Part shown: piece by piece, positions 54,815 to 63,852 of the stretch | How the letters are laid out: every line of letters starts with the position of its first letter | How positions within the stretch are numbered: the first letter of the stretch is position 1 | Assembly: GCA_963780715.1 (NCBI GenBank) | Contig: CAWADK010000016.1 | Coordinates: 1 to 64,000 of the forward strand | DNA length: 64,000 nt | Source: JALORV01 sp963780715 | GTDB taxonomy: Bacteria > Pseudomonadota > Gammaproteobacteria > Burkholderiales > Burkholderiaceae_F | Direction: 5' to 3' | The notes under the pieces: generated by a model | Told to the model about the DNA's origin: nothing | Databases searched by the model: none | What the model saw: only the letters and a program-made list of their open reading frames with translations | Translations under genes and position numbers: made by a program

Positions 54815-55376
54815 GCAGTTGTGTGAGGCAATGACACCGCAGTCGCGCGGCCCGCAGTCTCACGAGGTAACGGATTCGCTACCGCTTTTCTTGAGCAGAC
54901 ACCCGCGCAAAGGCGATGGCGCCCGACAAGCGGCAAACCGTTCGTCGACCCTTACACAGAAGATAGAAAAAATCTGACAGAAGTGCGGATTCACCGACAT
55001 TGCGCGAAGCGCATGATGCGTTCGATCGTCGGGCCACGTTCATTCAATGTGATGGTGAACGATGAGCCACATAGGATCGACGGACTACGTCAACGGCATG
55101 TGCCATGCAAATCAAGGAATTTGAACTACAGAGGCGTTCCTCCATTGACGCTTCAAGCACCTGTCGCCTTAAAGGAACCGTTCGTGCCTGGCGACGTTTG
55201 AAATGCCGAGGCCTGAACGGTCAATTCAGCCCTTCTGAATACCGTGTACTCGGTACGATTCATTCCGTTCATGGGGCAGTACCCACGACATTGAAGGCGA
55301 ACAGCTCTGTCGCTCTTAGCGCTGATCGTCAGAACACAACGAAATTGCCCAGGGTTGAGCCCGGCCAGGAGAACTG
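54815..55376. other. 562-bp divergent intergenic region between pilE and the secreted-subunit operon
   Basis: It is the longest gene-free stretch here and less GC-rich than the genes. Near pilE the dyad GGTAACG/CGCTACC (54867-54884) could form a 5' leader hairpin. A short run TAGAAAAAATCTGACAG lies near 54965-54981. No convincing promoter or riboswitch can be assigned. The small frames in it have no family features and lack ribosome-binding sites. Confidence 0.5.
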
Positions 55377-55964
55377 ATGAAGCACTTCCGCAACACCCTT
55401 CTTGCCAGCGCGGTTGCCGCTGCGTTGGCAGTTCCGTTTGCCGCGCAGGCGGAGTCGAACTTCACGACCGGAAACACCGCGAACATCACTGCTACAGCTC
55501 GTGTCAACTTCTCGGTCAGCATCCCGAAATTTGTCTTTCTTCAGGTTGGCACCGGCCCGGTAGCCCCACTTCTGACGCCGAACGCAACCGTCGACACGGT
55601 GGCATTCGCGGTGCCTGCCGCCAACGTCGGTGACGGTTCGAACGTTGCCGGGACAGGTGGCAACCTGACCGGTGGCGCGGTAACTGTCCGCGTCGTCGGC
55701 AACAACGGCAACATGACACTCGGCGCGGTCGGATCGGGGACAGGCCTCGATAGCGCCGGTGACACGATTCCGTGGAGCCAGATCCTGACAACCACGACTG
55801 GCGGTACGGCGCATCCGCCGATTGGCGGCGCTGCTATCTCCTACCCGGCCACTGGCAAGATTGTCAATGCTGCGGGCACCTGGACGTATGCGTACGACAA
55901 CTCGGTGACCCCTCCGGCCGGCACCTACACCGGAGTTGTCACGTACACGGCGACGACGCCGTAA
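55377..55964 (+). CDS. Secreted fibre-subunit-like protein 1
   Basis: 195 residues. The signal peptide (MKHFRNTLLASAVAAALAVPFAAQA) precedes a Thr/Gly/Val-rich beta-strand protein: ITATARVNFSVSIPKFVFLQVGTGP near the N-terminus, GDTIPWSQI in the middle, and a C-terminal strand GVVTYTATTP. No cysteine is present. It resembles the second gene (LQVG, GD(T/A)IP, PxGTxTGxVTYT). AGGAGAACTG precedes the ATG. It is the first gene of a five-gene operon with a chaperone and an outer-membrane barrel, so it is probably an exported subunit. No described family is recognised. Confidence 0.8.
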   Translation: MKHFRNTLLASAVAAALAVPFAAQAESNFTTGNTANITATARVNFSVSIPKFVFLQVGTGPVAPLLTPNATVDTVAFAVPAANVGDGSNVAGTGGNLTGGAVTVRVVGNNGNMTLGAVGSGTGLDSAGDTIPWSQILTTTTGGTAHPPIGGAAISYPATGKIVNAAGTWTYAYDNSVTPPAGTYTGVVTYTATTP

Positions 55965-56030
55965 GCTCCCGCGATCGCGCGCGCCGGCGCAGCCGCGGCG
56001 CACGCTTTCACGGGGACCCGCGGGTACGGC

Positions 56031-56672
56031 ATGCATCGACAACATATTGTTATCAGGGCACTTGTCCTCGGTGGCGCGCTGAGTGCCGCTTGCTCTTGCG
56101 CAAGCGCGTTCACGGTGAACATTTCCGCCGGCAGTCCGCGGGTGATCTACCTGCAGGTCGGCGTTGGATCATTCACCGGCGGCACGTACAGTTCAGGCGG
56201 CACGCCGGCAGCCAATCCCGCGGTCAACGTCGTCTCCGTTAATGTCCCCGCGGCGACCGTCGGCAGCGGCGTCGCGCAGACGATGGCGTCCAACACCGGC
56301 GCCACCAATAGCTTTTACGACAACTTCACATTCTGCAGCGCTGGCCAACTCTATGTCGGCGGCTTCTATCGGAGAACCAACACCTCCGCCGGCGCGGGTG
56401 CAACTCTGACCGCCACCTCTTCGACCCCGCTGACCAATGGCGCCGGGGACGCGATCCCGTTCACCGAAATCCAGTGGACCAGTAGCGGCATTGGTGACAG
56501 CGGAGTGCAGCCGTTCCCCGCTGGGACATTCACCGGAGGAACGCAAACGATCGGCACGATCAACCGCAATCAGTGGGCCGAGAGTTGTCACACGTTTTCC
56601 TACCGTAACACGGCTATCGTCCCCGCAGGCACGTTCACAGGAAGCGTGACGTACACGCTGACCGCGCCGTGA
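56031..56672 (+). CDS. Secreted fibre-subunit-like protein 2
   Basis: 213 residues. Signal peptide up to ASA, then FTVNISAGSPRVIYLQVGVGS, VNVPAATVGSGV, DAIPFTEIQWTSSG, and a C-terminal strand FTGSVTYTLTAP. It is a clear paralogue of protein 1 with three shared blocks. It has two Cys in the mature part. It lies 66 bp after protein 1, and its stop overlaps protein 3's start (ATGA). It is predicted to be exported and assembled by the chaperone and barrel downstream. Confidence 0.8.
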   Translation: MHRQHIVIRALVLGGALSAACSCASAFTVNISAGSPRVIYLQVGVGSFTGGTYSSGGTPAANPAVNVVSVNVPAATVGSGVAQTMASNTGATNSFYDNFTFCSAGQLYVGGFYRRTNTSAGAGATLTATSSTPLTNGAGDAIPFTEIQWTSSGIGDSGVQPFPAGTFTGGTQTIGTINRNQWAESCHTFSYRNTAIVPAGTFTGSVTYTLTAP

Positions 56673-57139
56673 TGCGAAGCACATTGTGTGCTATCGCCGC
56701 GGCCTGCTGCTGCGCCTTCACGGCATCTTGGCCAACAGAGGCCGCGACATTCCGTGTCGACGACAGCGCAACGATCCCGCAGGAGAGCTCGGCAACACTG
56801 CGTTGGCGACAACTCGCGCCATCGCGTGGAGGCGACAACTCGATTGAAGGCGCGACGATGGTACAAGTTCGTCTTAACCTTGCTCCGTGGCTTAAGCGAA
56901 ACGGCCGGCTCTTCCTAGTCCTGCCCGAGCAGTCCATGGGGCAGGTTAGCGTCAACTGGACAACGCAGGGGCGACTGCTGCCCGGAAATCTAGTGTCGGG
57001 GCAGCGCGCTCTGGTCTATGCAGGCCAGATCATGACGCCACTGCTCGACGAGACGCTGGTCCTCAAGATCGCAACCGATGGCACCCGGCTCGGCAGCGCT
57101 CATCGCCTGAATTTCCACTTCGAGATCGACATCGACTGA
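56669..57139 (+). CDS. Secreted small protein 3 of the fibre operon
   Basis: 156 residues with a signal peptide (MMRSTLCAIAAACCCAFTASWPTEA). The mature part is beta-rich (ATMVQVRLNLAPWLKRNGRLFLVLPEQ, VNWTTQGRLLPGNLVSG, RLNFHFEIDID). It does not share the LQVG blocks of the two preceding proteins, so it may be a tip, anchor or accessory subunit. No known family is recognised. Confidence 0.72.
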   Translation: MMRSTLCAIAAACCCAFTASWPTEAATFRVDDSATIPQESSATLRWRQLAPSRGGDNSIEGATMVQVRLNLAPWLKRNGRLFLVLPEQSMGQVSVNWTTQGRLLPGNLVSGQRALVYAGQIMTPLLDETLVLKIATDGTRLGSAHRLNFHFEIDID

Positions 57140-57143
57140 TCCC

Positions 57144-57944
57144 GTGAATCTCCTGCGCACACTACCGCTTGCACTCTTGACGGCCGCTTGGCTCGGCCTG
57201 CCGGTACCTGCATGGGCCCAGGGCTTCAATGCCGTTGTGTCGCCGCCGCGCTTCGAAGTCACGGCGACGCCGGGGGCGCGCGCTCGCCATGTCGTTGAAA
57301 TTTCCAACGCGGGCAGTCAGCCGGCACGTTACAAGATACGTACCGCCGACTGGTCGCTCGGCCAGGATGCCAGCGTTACGTTCTACGACGACCTGCGGCC
57401 CGGCAGTTGCCGCTCCTGGGTGGCCATCGAGCGAAGTGACCTGCTGATTCCGGGTGGCGCGCGCGTGCGGTTTCGGTTCGAGATCGCGCCGCCGGCGGAC
57501 GCAACCGCAGGGGAATGCCGCTTCGCCTTGATGATCGAAGGAGACGAGCCCGCGGTGGCCGGCAGCGATGCAATCAAGATCCCGGTGCGTGGGCGAATCG
57601 GTGTGATCGTGTACGCCGCAGTCGGCGATGCCGCACCGAAACTCGAGATCGTCAAAGCCGAAGTTGCCACAATTGCCGGCAAGCGGGTCCCGGCACTTGT
57701 GGTGCGGAATACCGGAAACGCCCACGGGCGCCTCGGCGGTTTTCTTTCCGGCACCGACGCATTGGGCCGCGAACTCGAGTTCGCCCCTTCGACTTTCCCG
57801 GTACTGCCTGGCGAAACCCGCTCGCTTGAGCTTTCCGCACAGTCGAGCCGCAACGAGCGGATCGATGTGGCGCTTCCTGTAACGGTCAGCGGTACTCTCG
57901 AGTGGGCGGGGTCGCGCGTGCCCTTCGAACATCGCTTCGATTGA
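57144..57944 (+). CDS. Fimbrial chaperone-like periplasmic protein
   Basis: 266 residues from a GTG 4 bases after the preceding stop. The signal peptide (LLRTLPLALLTAAWLGLPVPAWA) is followed by an immunoglobulin-like domain with AVVSPPRFEVTATPGARARHVVEISNAGSQPARYKIRTADW, the start of a PapD-like chaperone N-domain. The second half has ALVVRNTGNAHGRLGGFLSG and a C-terminal beta domain. The classic Arg-Lys FGL/FGS signature is not obvious. It is placed directly before the barrel gene, as chaperones usually are. Confidence 0.8.
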   Translation: MNLLRTLPLALLTAAWLGLPVPAWAQGFNAVVSPPRFEVTATPGARARHVVEISNAGSQPARYKIRTADWSLGQDASVTFYDDLRPGSCRSWVAIERSDLLIPGGARVRFRFEIAPPADATAGECRFALMIEGDEPAVAGSDAIKIPVRGRIGVIVYAAVGDAAPKLEIVKAEVATIAGKRVPALVVRNTGNAHGRLGGFLSGTDALGRELEFAPSTFPVLPGETRSLELSAQSSRNERIDVALPVTVSGTLEWAGSRVPFEHRFD

Positions 57945-57951
57945 ACTGCCG

Positions 57952-59941
57952 ATGGGGCGTCGCGCGGCAGCCTGGCTGCTCCTGATCGCCAGCGCGGCGT
58001 ACGCCGCGTCGGCGGCCGGGCAGAATGGATCGGCGTCGGGATCGAATGGCAGGTCGACCAACGGCAAGGACGCTTCCAAAGGTACGAACGGAGCGCCGGC
58101 CTACGAGGATCCGCTGATCGATGGTGGGCAGCTGGAACCCGATATCTGGACCGGGGACGCGCCGGCCCGGAATGCGGACGGACTGCCTCGCGGGCTGCGG
58201 CTGGATGGCATCTATTCGAGTCTGACCCGCAACGGCAAGTCGGAGTCCAATGCCGGGCTCGGCGTTGGCGCCTTCCTCGCGACGCCGCTGTACGGCGCGT
58301 GGAGCTTCGACGGCGTATTCGGCAACAGAGATGACTCCTCGGTGGCGACCCTGTGGCAACGCGACGTGCCCTTCGACGACGGATGGCGGGCCACCAACGG
58401 CGTTGGCAACCTCAATTCCCCGTCGATCGACCTTGCGCGATTCCAGCCCCGCTGGTTCCTGCCGTCTTCACCCTTGCTTGGCGCCTCAACCGAGTGGCGA
58501 AGCCCGCAGGGCACACAATTGATTGCCGGCGGCGGCGAGCCTGGTGTCTTCACCGGGATCTACGTGCCTGGATTTCGTCGGCTCGGCGGCACGATGACGA
58601 CCGCCGGCAGCCAGTGGACGCTGACGCGCAATTGGACTGCCGGATTCCAGTACTTCGGCGCACGCGAAGTCACGAACCCGCTGCAGCCAATCGAGAACGC
58701 TGTGACGTTTTCGTCGCGTTCTTGGTTCGGCGCCGCAGCCTGGCAGGACCGAACACAGCGTTATCAGGTCAACGCGATTGCCAGCGACAATGGCTTCACG
58801 GGCAACCAGCAGGGCGCGTGGGCCGACGGCTACGTCCAGGACGGCCGTTACGGCCACGGCTTTGGCGCCTTCTACTTGGACAACGGACTCGCTTGGGGCA
58901 ACCAACCGATCGGCAATGGCGCGGGTGGCGCTTACTACCGTGTGAACTACGGCAGCCGACAATGGCTATGGGACGCAAACATCGACTTCGCAGGCCCGCT
59001 GCGGGGTACCGACTTCGCCGCGATCCACTTTCGTTTCCGGCAGCGCGCGATATCAGCTTTGGCAGGACTTGGGCATCGGTGCCGGTGCCAATGCGCGCTT
59101 GAGTGAGAGCGATGCATGGTCTGCATTCGCCTACGTCGAGAATGCTCTTCCGGCGATGGTCAGTCGCACTCAGATTTTCGTGGGCCAGAATTCGCCGAAA
59201 TACGAAACCGCGCTGACGGCCAATCAGACGTGGAACATGCCCGCCGGCACGCGCCTGAACACCACCTTGCTGGTCGGACGCTATACGGATCGCATTGTCA
59301 GTTCGAATCAGTACGGGTTCGCAGTATTCGGCGGCGGCGACATCGCCCCGAATCTGTCCGTCGATGTCAACGCGCAGTGGACGCGCAGCACTGGCGAGGC
59401 TCAGCCGACGACGCTGAACGGCAATCTCGCTCTGACCTGGCGCTTCTTGCCGGACCTGCAACTGATCGGCACGATCTATCGCAGCCAGGCACGGACGCAA
59501 CTACCACTGCAGATCGTTTCGCCGATCGACAACTTGCTGAAGCAAACAGAAGAACGAGTCAACGACCGTGGTGCCTTTGTTATTCTTCGCTACGAGGCGC
59601 GCGCCGGCAGCATGGCTGCTCCGCTTGGCGGAGCTGTGGGAGGCGGCGCCGGTCAGATTTCCGGCGTCGTGTTCCTCGATTTGAACGACGACGGACGCTT
59701 TGCCGCCGGCGAACAAGGAGCGGCCAACGTGACCGTCATCCTCGATGGTCGCTATTCGGTGCGTACCGACGGGCAGGGCCGGTTCGACTTCCCGTCGGTT
59801 GCCTCTGGCCGCCACGTGCTCACCGTGCTTCCGGACAACGTTCCGCTGCCCTGGATGATTGTCAACGAGGGGCGAATGGAAGTCGAGGTTCCGGTGCGCG
59901 GCACGGTCAACCTTGACATTGGCGCACAACGTCCGCGCTGA
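57952..59941 (+). pseudogene. Outer-membrane usher-like barrel with C-terminal SdrD-type domain, one frameshift
   Basis: The signal peptide (AAAWLLLIASAAYAASAAG) precedes a low-complexity Ser/Gly/Asn linker. Many amphipathic strands of Trp/Tyr-rich beta-barrel type follow. After FAAIHFRF the frame shifts because of one extra C near 59037; FGSARYQLWQDLGIGAGANARL then continues to a C-terminal module GQISGVVFLDLNDDGRFAAGEQGAANVTVILDG, which resembles SdrD/CnaB-like repeats. At about 662 residues it is shorter than classical ushers (800+) and lacks a recognisable plug. It is the likely translocation pore for the subunits. The insertion is probably an error. Confidence 0.72.
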
Positions 59942-59947
59942 AGGCGC

Positions 59948-61483
59948 TCACCACCATGGCACAGACGCCGACCGTAAGGTCAGCAGCCGCTGCCCCGCTT
60001 CACGTAGATCTCGGGCCTCTATCGCAAGCAGCCATTGCTGCGCGCTTGCGTGGATCGCAGCGGAAGCGCCGACTTGGGGCAGTGCGACACGCGCAACCGC
60101 CACGTCATTCAGTTGCCCCAGCACATCCTGCAACTCTGCCAGCGCCTTGACGTAGCGCTCGGTCGGCTCTGCCGGCAGCGCAACCGACATGACGTCCAGC
60201 GCGTAGCGCAACCGCTTGGCGAGGATGCGCACGCGGTGACGGCGTTGCGGTGACAGCGCGGCGAAGATGCGGGCGGCGTCGAAGAGCCGCGCATGCGCCC
60301 GGGCCAGCACCTTGGGCGCGCGGCGCGCGAGCCGGCCACCCTTGGGCGCCGGCGTCATCGTCCACGCCTGCAACCTGAGGGCGAGACGCGCAAAACGCGC
60401 GCTCGAAAGCGCAGCAACAGCCTTGCGGTGCTCCTGGTCGCGCCGCCGAGTCGCTCTCCGGTGCAAAGTGCGCATTCGTGTGCGCAGCGCCGCCGGTGCT
60501 GCGGTCACCATGGCCGGCAGCGTCGACTCGACGAGCACGTCCCAGTCGCGCGCCGCTCCCAGCGTCTGTCCAACCCACCGCAGTTCGTTCGCCAGGGGCT
60601 CGGGGAAGTCCCGGTGCTTGCGATCCAGCAGGCGCAGCGCGGAGCGCATACGGCGCAGGGCCACCCGGGCCTGGTGCACGAACTCCGGATCCCGCCCTTC
60701 ATGCAGCGCTTCCGTGTTGGCCAGCAGCACCGAAAGTCCGTGGGACAGAATCGCGCGCAGCGCCGCGCCGGACGACATGTCGGGCTCGAGGTGATCGACG
60801 AAACCGCGCGCCGAGGCCTTGGTCGGGCGTGGCGCAGTGCCTGAGGCCAGGCGATGGCCACGCTCGGCCTTGCTGCGGACCATGGGCACCAGAGCCAGGC
60901 CGTGCGGACCGCGGCCCGCCAGCCGTTAGCGCCAGCGCCAGCAGGTCTTCCGCGCGGCCGTCCTTCAATTCGAGTTCGAGTTCCGCAATCGGCTCGATGC
61001 GCCCGTTTGCGCCCGACCGTTGCCTCGATGCGGCCGCGATCCAAGCGCCACTTCGATACGGCTTGACCGGAAGCCCACTTCCCACAGCGTGCGCGCAAAG
61101 CGCGTGTGAAACACGGGGACCAGCTTCCGGGTGGCGCGATGCTGCGCGAGCAGAGCCGGCAGCGGTGTTTCGCGCAGTTGCCTCAGGTCGATGCAAGGGA
61201 CACCCTGGCGCAGCGTGGCAGGTGCTTCCCACTCCGGTCGGGAGCTGAGGCCGCCAGTGACCACAGCCGCCGCCTTCAGCGTCTGAACCCAGTCGCGACC
61301 GACGCGACGCAGCCGCAGCGCCATGCCGTTTGCCTGCAGCAGGCGCGTGGGCGTATCGAAGTAAGTGGCATCGAGTCGCAGCGTGCGTGAGGCAGCCGAT
61401 CGCAACACCGCAGCGTGCCGCAGCGCCTCGTCCGCGCCCGTGGGCAATCTCAGCTTGAGTTCGGTCTCGCGCGGGCTATCCAT
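59948..61483 (-). pseudogene. CYTH-CHAD protein (inorganic triphosphatase YgiF-like), three frameshifts
   Basis: The CYTH domain starts MDSPRETELKLRLPTGAD with the ExExK motif E-T-E-L-K, then LRLDATYFDTP and GMALRLRRVGRDWVQTLK. Frame errors near 61043 (CTTGGATCGC, one extra G), near 61013 (GTCGGGCGCAAA, one extra G) and near 60930 separate it from the C-terminal CHAD domain, which begins with FVHQARVALRRMRSALRLLDRK and has HRVRILAKRLRYALDVM. Corrected length is about 510 residues. CYTH enzymes hydrolyse triphosphate or thiamine triphosphate; CHAD binds polyphosphate. Confidence 0.82.
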
Positions 61484-61527
61484 GGTGACTGCCCCACCTC
61501 TCGGACGAAATCCGGCGCCGCGTCGCG

Positions 61528-61905
61528 TCAGGGCTTGATGCGGTCGACCGAGCCTTCGATTCGCACCGCACCGTCTCTCTTGCGCTCCCACATCAGGCAG
61601 TAGTCATCGGTCTGTGGCGCGCTGAACGTGGCGTCCGTGGTCTGGATAGCGCTGGACTTGACGGGGTAATGAACGTCGTTGCCGCGGTGATAGTGGATGT
61701 TGAAGTCCACGTCACCGCTGGCGCGGAAGCGGTAGCGGATGCGCTCGCCGGCTTCGAGCTTCAGGCAATGCTCTTCGAAGCCGCGCGCCGGCACGTCGAG
61801 CGTGAAGTCTCCAAAGCCGGCCGGCGCCGCACCAGCCAGCGCAGTCACCAGCAGCAGAGCGATCGAAGCGAAGGTTCGCAGCATGTGGGAATGATCGCAT
61901 GCCAT
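61528..61905 (-). CDS. Small exported protein of unknown function
   Basis: 125 residues from the ATG at 61905 (GGAGGG six bases upstream), overlapping the end of the transporter gene. The signal peptide ends near ALAGAAPA. The mature part is FGDFTLDVPARGFEEHCLKLEAGERIRYRFRASGDVDFNIHYHRGNDVHYP, then TDDYCLMWERK. It has two Cys and a beta-sandwich-like pattern, somewhat like EMP24/GOLD-type folds. No close family is recognised. Confidence 0.7.
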   Translation of the reverse strand: MACDHSHMLRTFASIALLLVTALAGAAPAGFGDFTLDVPARGFEEHCLKLEAGERIRYRFRASGDVDFNIHYHRGNDVHYPVKSSAIQTTDATFSAPQTDDYCLMWERKRDGAVRIEGSVDRIKP

Positions 61906-61906
61906 G

Positions 61907-63118
61907 TCATGCCCTCCCCCGGCGCCCGCCCAGCAGCAGCAGCGCACCGACCGCTGCGCATACGACAGCGGCCGCGGCGAAGCACGCGGCATAACTTCCG
62001 GTCGCGCGCTGCAGCCAGCCGAACAGGAACGGCAGGATCACGACCCCGACGAAGGTAAAGAACAGGCACCCACCGGTGGCTCGTCCCGTTTCGCCGGCCG
62101 GGGCGAGTCGCGCCACTTCAGAGAGATAGACGCCGTTCCAGCCTATGGCCGTCGCTCCCAGCGCCGCCGCGACCGCAAGCACCGCCACCATTGGCCACGA
62201 TGCCGTGATCAGTGCCGCGGCGGCGGAGCCCGCCGCCATCAGGAATCCGATCAGCGCAAGCACCGCACGCGGTGCGCCCGTCCGGTCCGAGACCGCGCCC
62301 CAGGCAATGCGGGCCACGACGCCGGCGACGCTGGCGACGGTGAGCGCCGTGCCCGCCGCGACCAGGCCCAGTCCGATCTCGGTATGCAGATAGGCCACGA
62401 TGAATCCGGCGACCGACATCTGCATGCCGGAATAGAAGAACGACACCAGCGCCATCGTGCGCAGTGCGGGTGACTGCGCGACGAGCGAGAGCCCGCCGAC
62501 CAGTGCGCCGGCCGACAGTCGGGCGTGGCGGTCGCGATCGTCATCGAGTGGTTCGCGTAACGGTTGCGACACGACCGCCACCGCCACGCAGACCGCCGCC
62601 ACGACGACCAGCGCCACCTGCCAGCCGAAGGCCACGGTCAGCGGCGGAACGATGAGTCCTGCCGTTGCCGTGCCGAGGGGTACTCCGGTCTGCTTGATCG
62701 AGAACGTCAGTCCCATGCGCTCGCGCGGAGTGGTCTTGATCAGCACGTGGCTTGACGCTGGAGTGATCGGGCCGTAGCCCACACCGACGACCAGCGCCGA
62801 AACGGCCACGGCCGGCAGCGCGAGCCAGCCCACGTCGGCCCCCAGCACCAGCATGGCGAGCAGGCCTGCGGCGCAGATGACCAGGCACGCCTGCGACAGG
62901 CGCATCGCGCCGTAGCGCAGCACGACGCCGCCGCCGGCCAGTGCCGCCATCGATGCGCCGATGTAGAGCAATGCAATGTAGGTGCCGACCATCGAGGCCG
63001 GCACGCCGAGCTGCTGCGCGATGACCGGCGAGATCGATGGGATCGTCAGCGCCGCGCACGCCGTCGCGGCCTGGATCGCCGTCGTGGCGATCAGCGTACG
63101 GGTCGCCAGTGTCGTCAA
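61907..63118 (-). CDS. MFS transporter
   Basis: About 403 residues. A TTG start at 63118 with GGAGA before it is preferred; the ATG at 63199 gives a leader unlike the family. Twelve hydrophobic helices are present with the MFS loop GAMRLSQACLVI and the motif RERMGLTFSIKQTGVPLGTATAGL near TM5. The motif KQTGVPLG is common in a clade of proteobacterial MFS efflux or cyanate-type transporters. The substrate is unknown. Confidence 0.85.
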   Translation of the reverse strand: MTTLATRTLIATTAIQAATACAALTIPSISPVIAQQLGVPASMVGTYIALLYIGASMAALAGGGVVLRYGAMRLSQACLVICAAGLLAMLVLGADVGWLALPAVAVSALVVGVGYGPITPASSHVLIKTTPRERMGLTFSIKQTGVPLGTATAGLIVPPLTVAFGWQVALVVVAAVCVAVAVVSQPLREPLDDDRDRHARLSAGALVGGLSLVAQSPALRTMALVSFFYSGMQMSVAGFIVAYLHTEIGLGLVAAGTALTVASVAGVVARIAWGAVSDRTGAPRAVLALIGFLMAAGSAAAALITASWPMVAVLAVAAALGATAIGWNGVYLSEVARLAPAGETGRATGGCLFFTFVGVVILPFLFGWLQRATGSYAACFAAAAVVCAAVGALLLLGGRRGRA

Positions 63119-63276
63119 CGGGTCTCCACGCGGCGCGAAGTCATGGCTCGTGCGAACTGGCGGGAAGTGTGACGGTAGAGCCCACCCGCATGACACCAAG
63201 CCAGGGAACCGGCGACGTGTTCAAGCGATGCCGCAGACGGCACCGGTCGCCGCGGCGCCGCAGCGGCCGGCCGGCT

Positions 63277-63807
63277 TCAGCCCTTCTCGGCGAGCCCCTT
63301 CAGGTTGGTGAGCCCCGCCTCGAAATCCGGACCCACCATGCGATCCATCAACAGTCCAAAGTAGCGATTGACCGGGCTGCCACCCATGTCGCCTTCGTTC
63401 GTCCACGTGACGCGCGTGCCGGCGCCTTCCGGCACGAGCAGCAACTGACCGCGCGAGGTCATGCCGAACTCCGGAAACGAGAGCGTGTAGTCAAGGCGTT
63501 CGTTGGGCATCACGGCGGTGAATTCCATCTCGCCGTTACCTTCGGTCTTGCTCTGCCACGTCCATTTGGCCCCAGCGCCGCTTTCCGCGCCGGCATATGA
63601 CATCTGCATGGCGGGGTCACGCCGGTTCCAGACCGTCCATTGCTTCCATTGCCGCGGATCCACGATCAGCGGATAGATCTTGGACGCCGGCGCGGCAACC
63701 TGCACCGAACGCTGAACCTTGAATCCGGACGGCAGCAGCAGCCCGATCACCAGCAGCAGCGCAATAACCGCCACCACCGTGAATGCGATGCGCTTGAGCC
63801 ACTTCAT
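63277..63807 (-). CDS. SRPBCC family protein with N-terminal membrane anchor
   Basis: 176 residues. A single N-terminal helix (LKRIAFTVVAVIALLLVIGLLL) is followed by the START/SRPBCC fold (VQVAAPASKIYPLIVDPRQWKQWTVWNRRDP, VTWTNEGDMGGSPVNRYFGLLMDRMVGPDFEAGLTNLKGL). This is typical of polyketide-cyclase/dehydrase-like proteins facing the periplasm; ligands are unknown. It may be divergent from the following lipoprotein. Confidence 0.88.
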   Translation of the reverse strand: MKWLKRIAFTVVAVIALLLVIGLLLPSGFKVQRSVQVAAPASKIYPLIVDPRQWKQWTVWNRRDPAMQMSYAGAESGAGAKWTWQSKTEGNGEMEFTAVMPNERLDYTLSFPEFGMTSRGQLLLVPEGAGTRVTWTNEGDMGGSPVNRYFGLLMDRMVGPDFEAGLTNLKGLAEKG

Positions 63808-63852
63808 GTTCGCCTCCCTGGCCTAAGATGGCGCAAAAGCGTAGACCCAAAC

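Noticed and set aside
54860..54955. Possible c-di-GMP (GEMM) riboswitch before pilE
   Set aside because: GGTAACGG...GCTACC, GCAAAGG and GGCAAACC resemble GEMM words, but their order and strand do not fit the consensus, so no riboswitch is called.
54983..55377. Small frames of 72 and 90 codons in the gap before the fibre operon
   Set aside because: No ribosome-binding site, no homology pattern and overlap of both frames; treated as non-coding.
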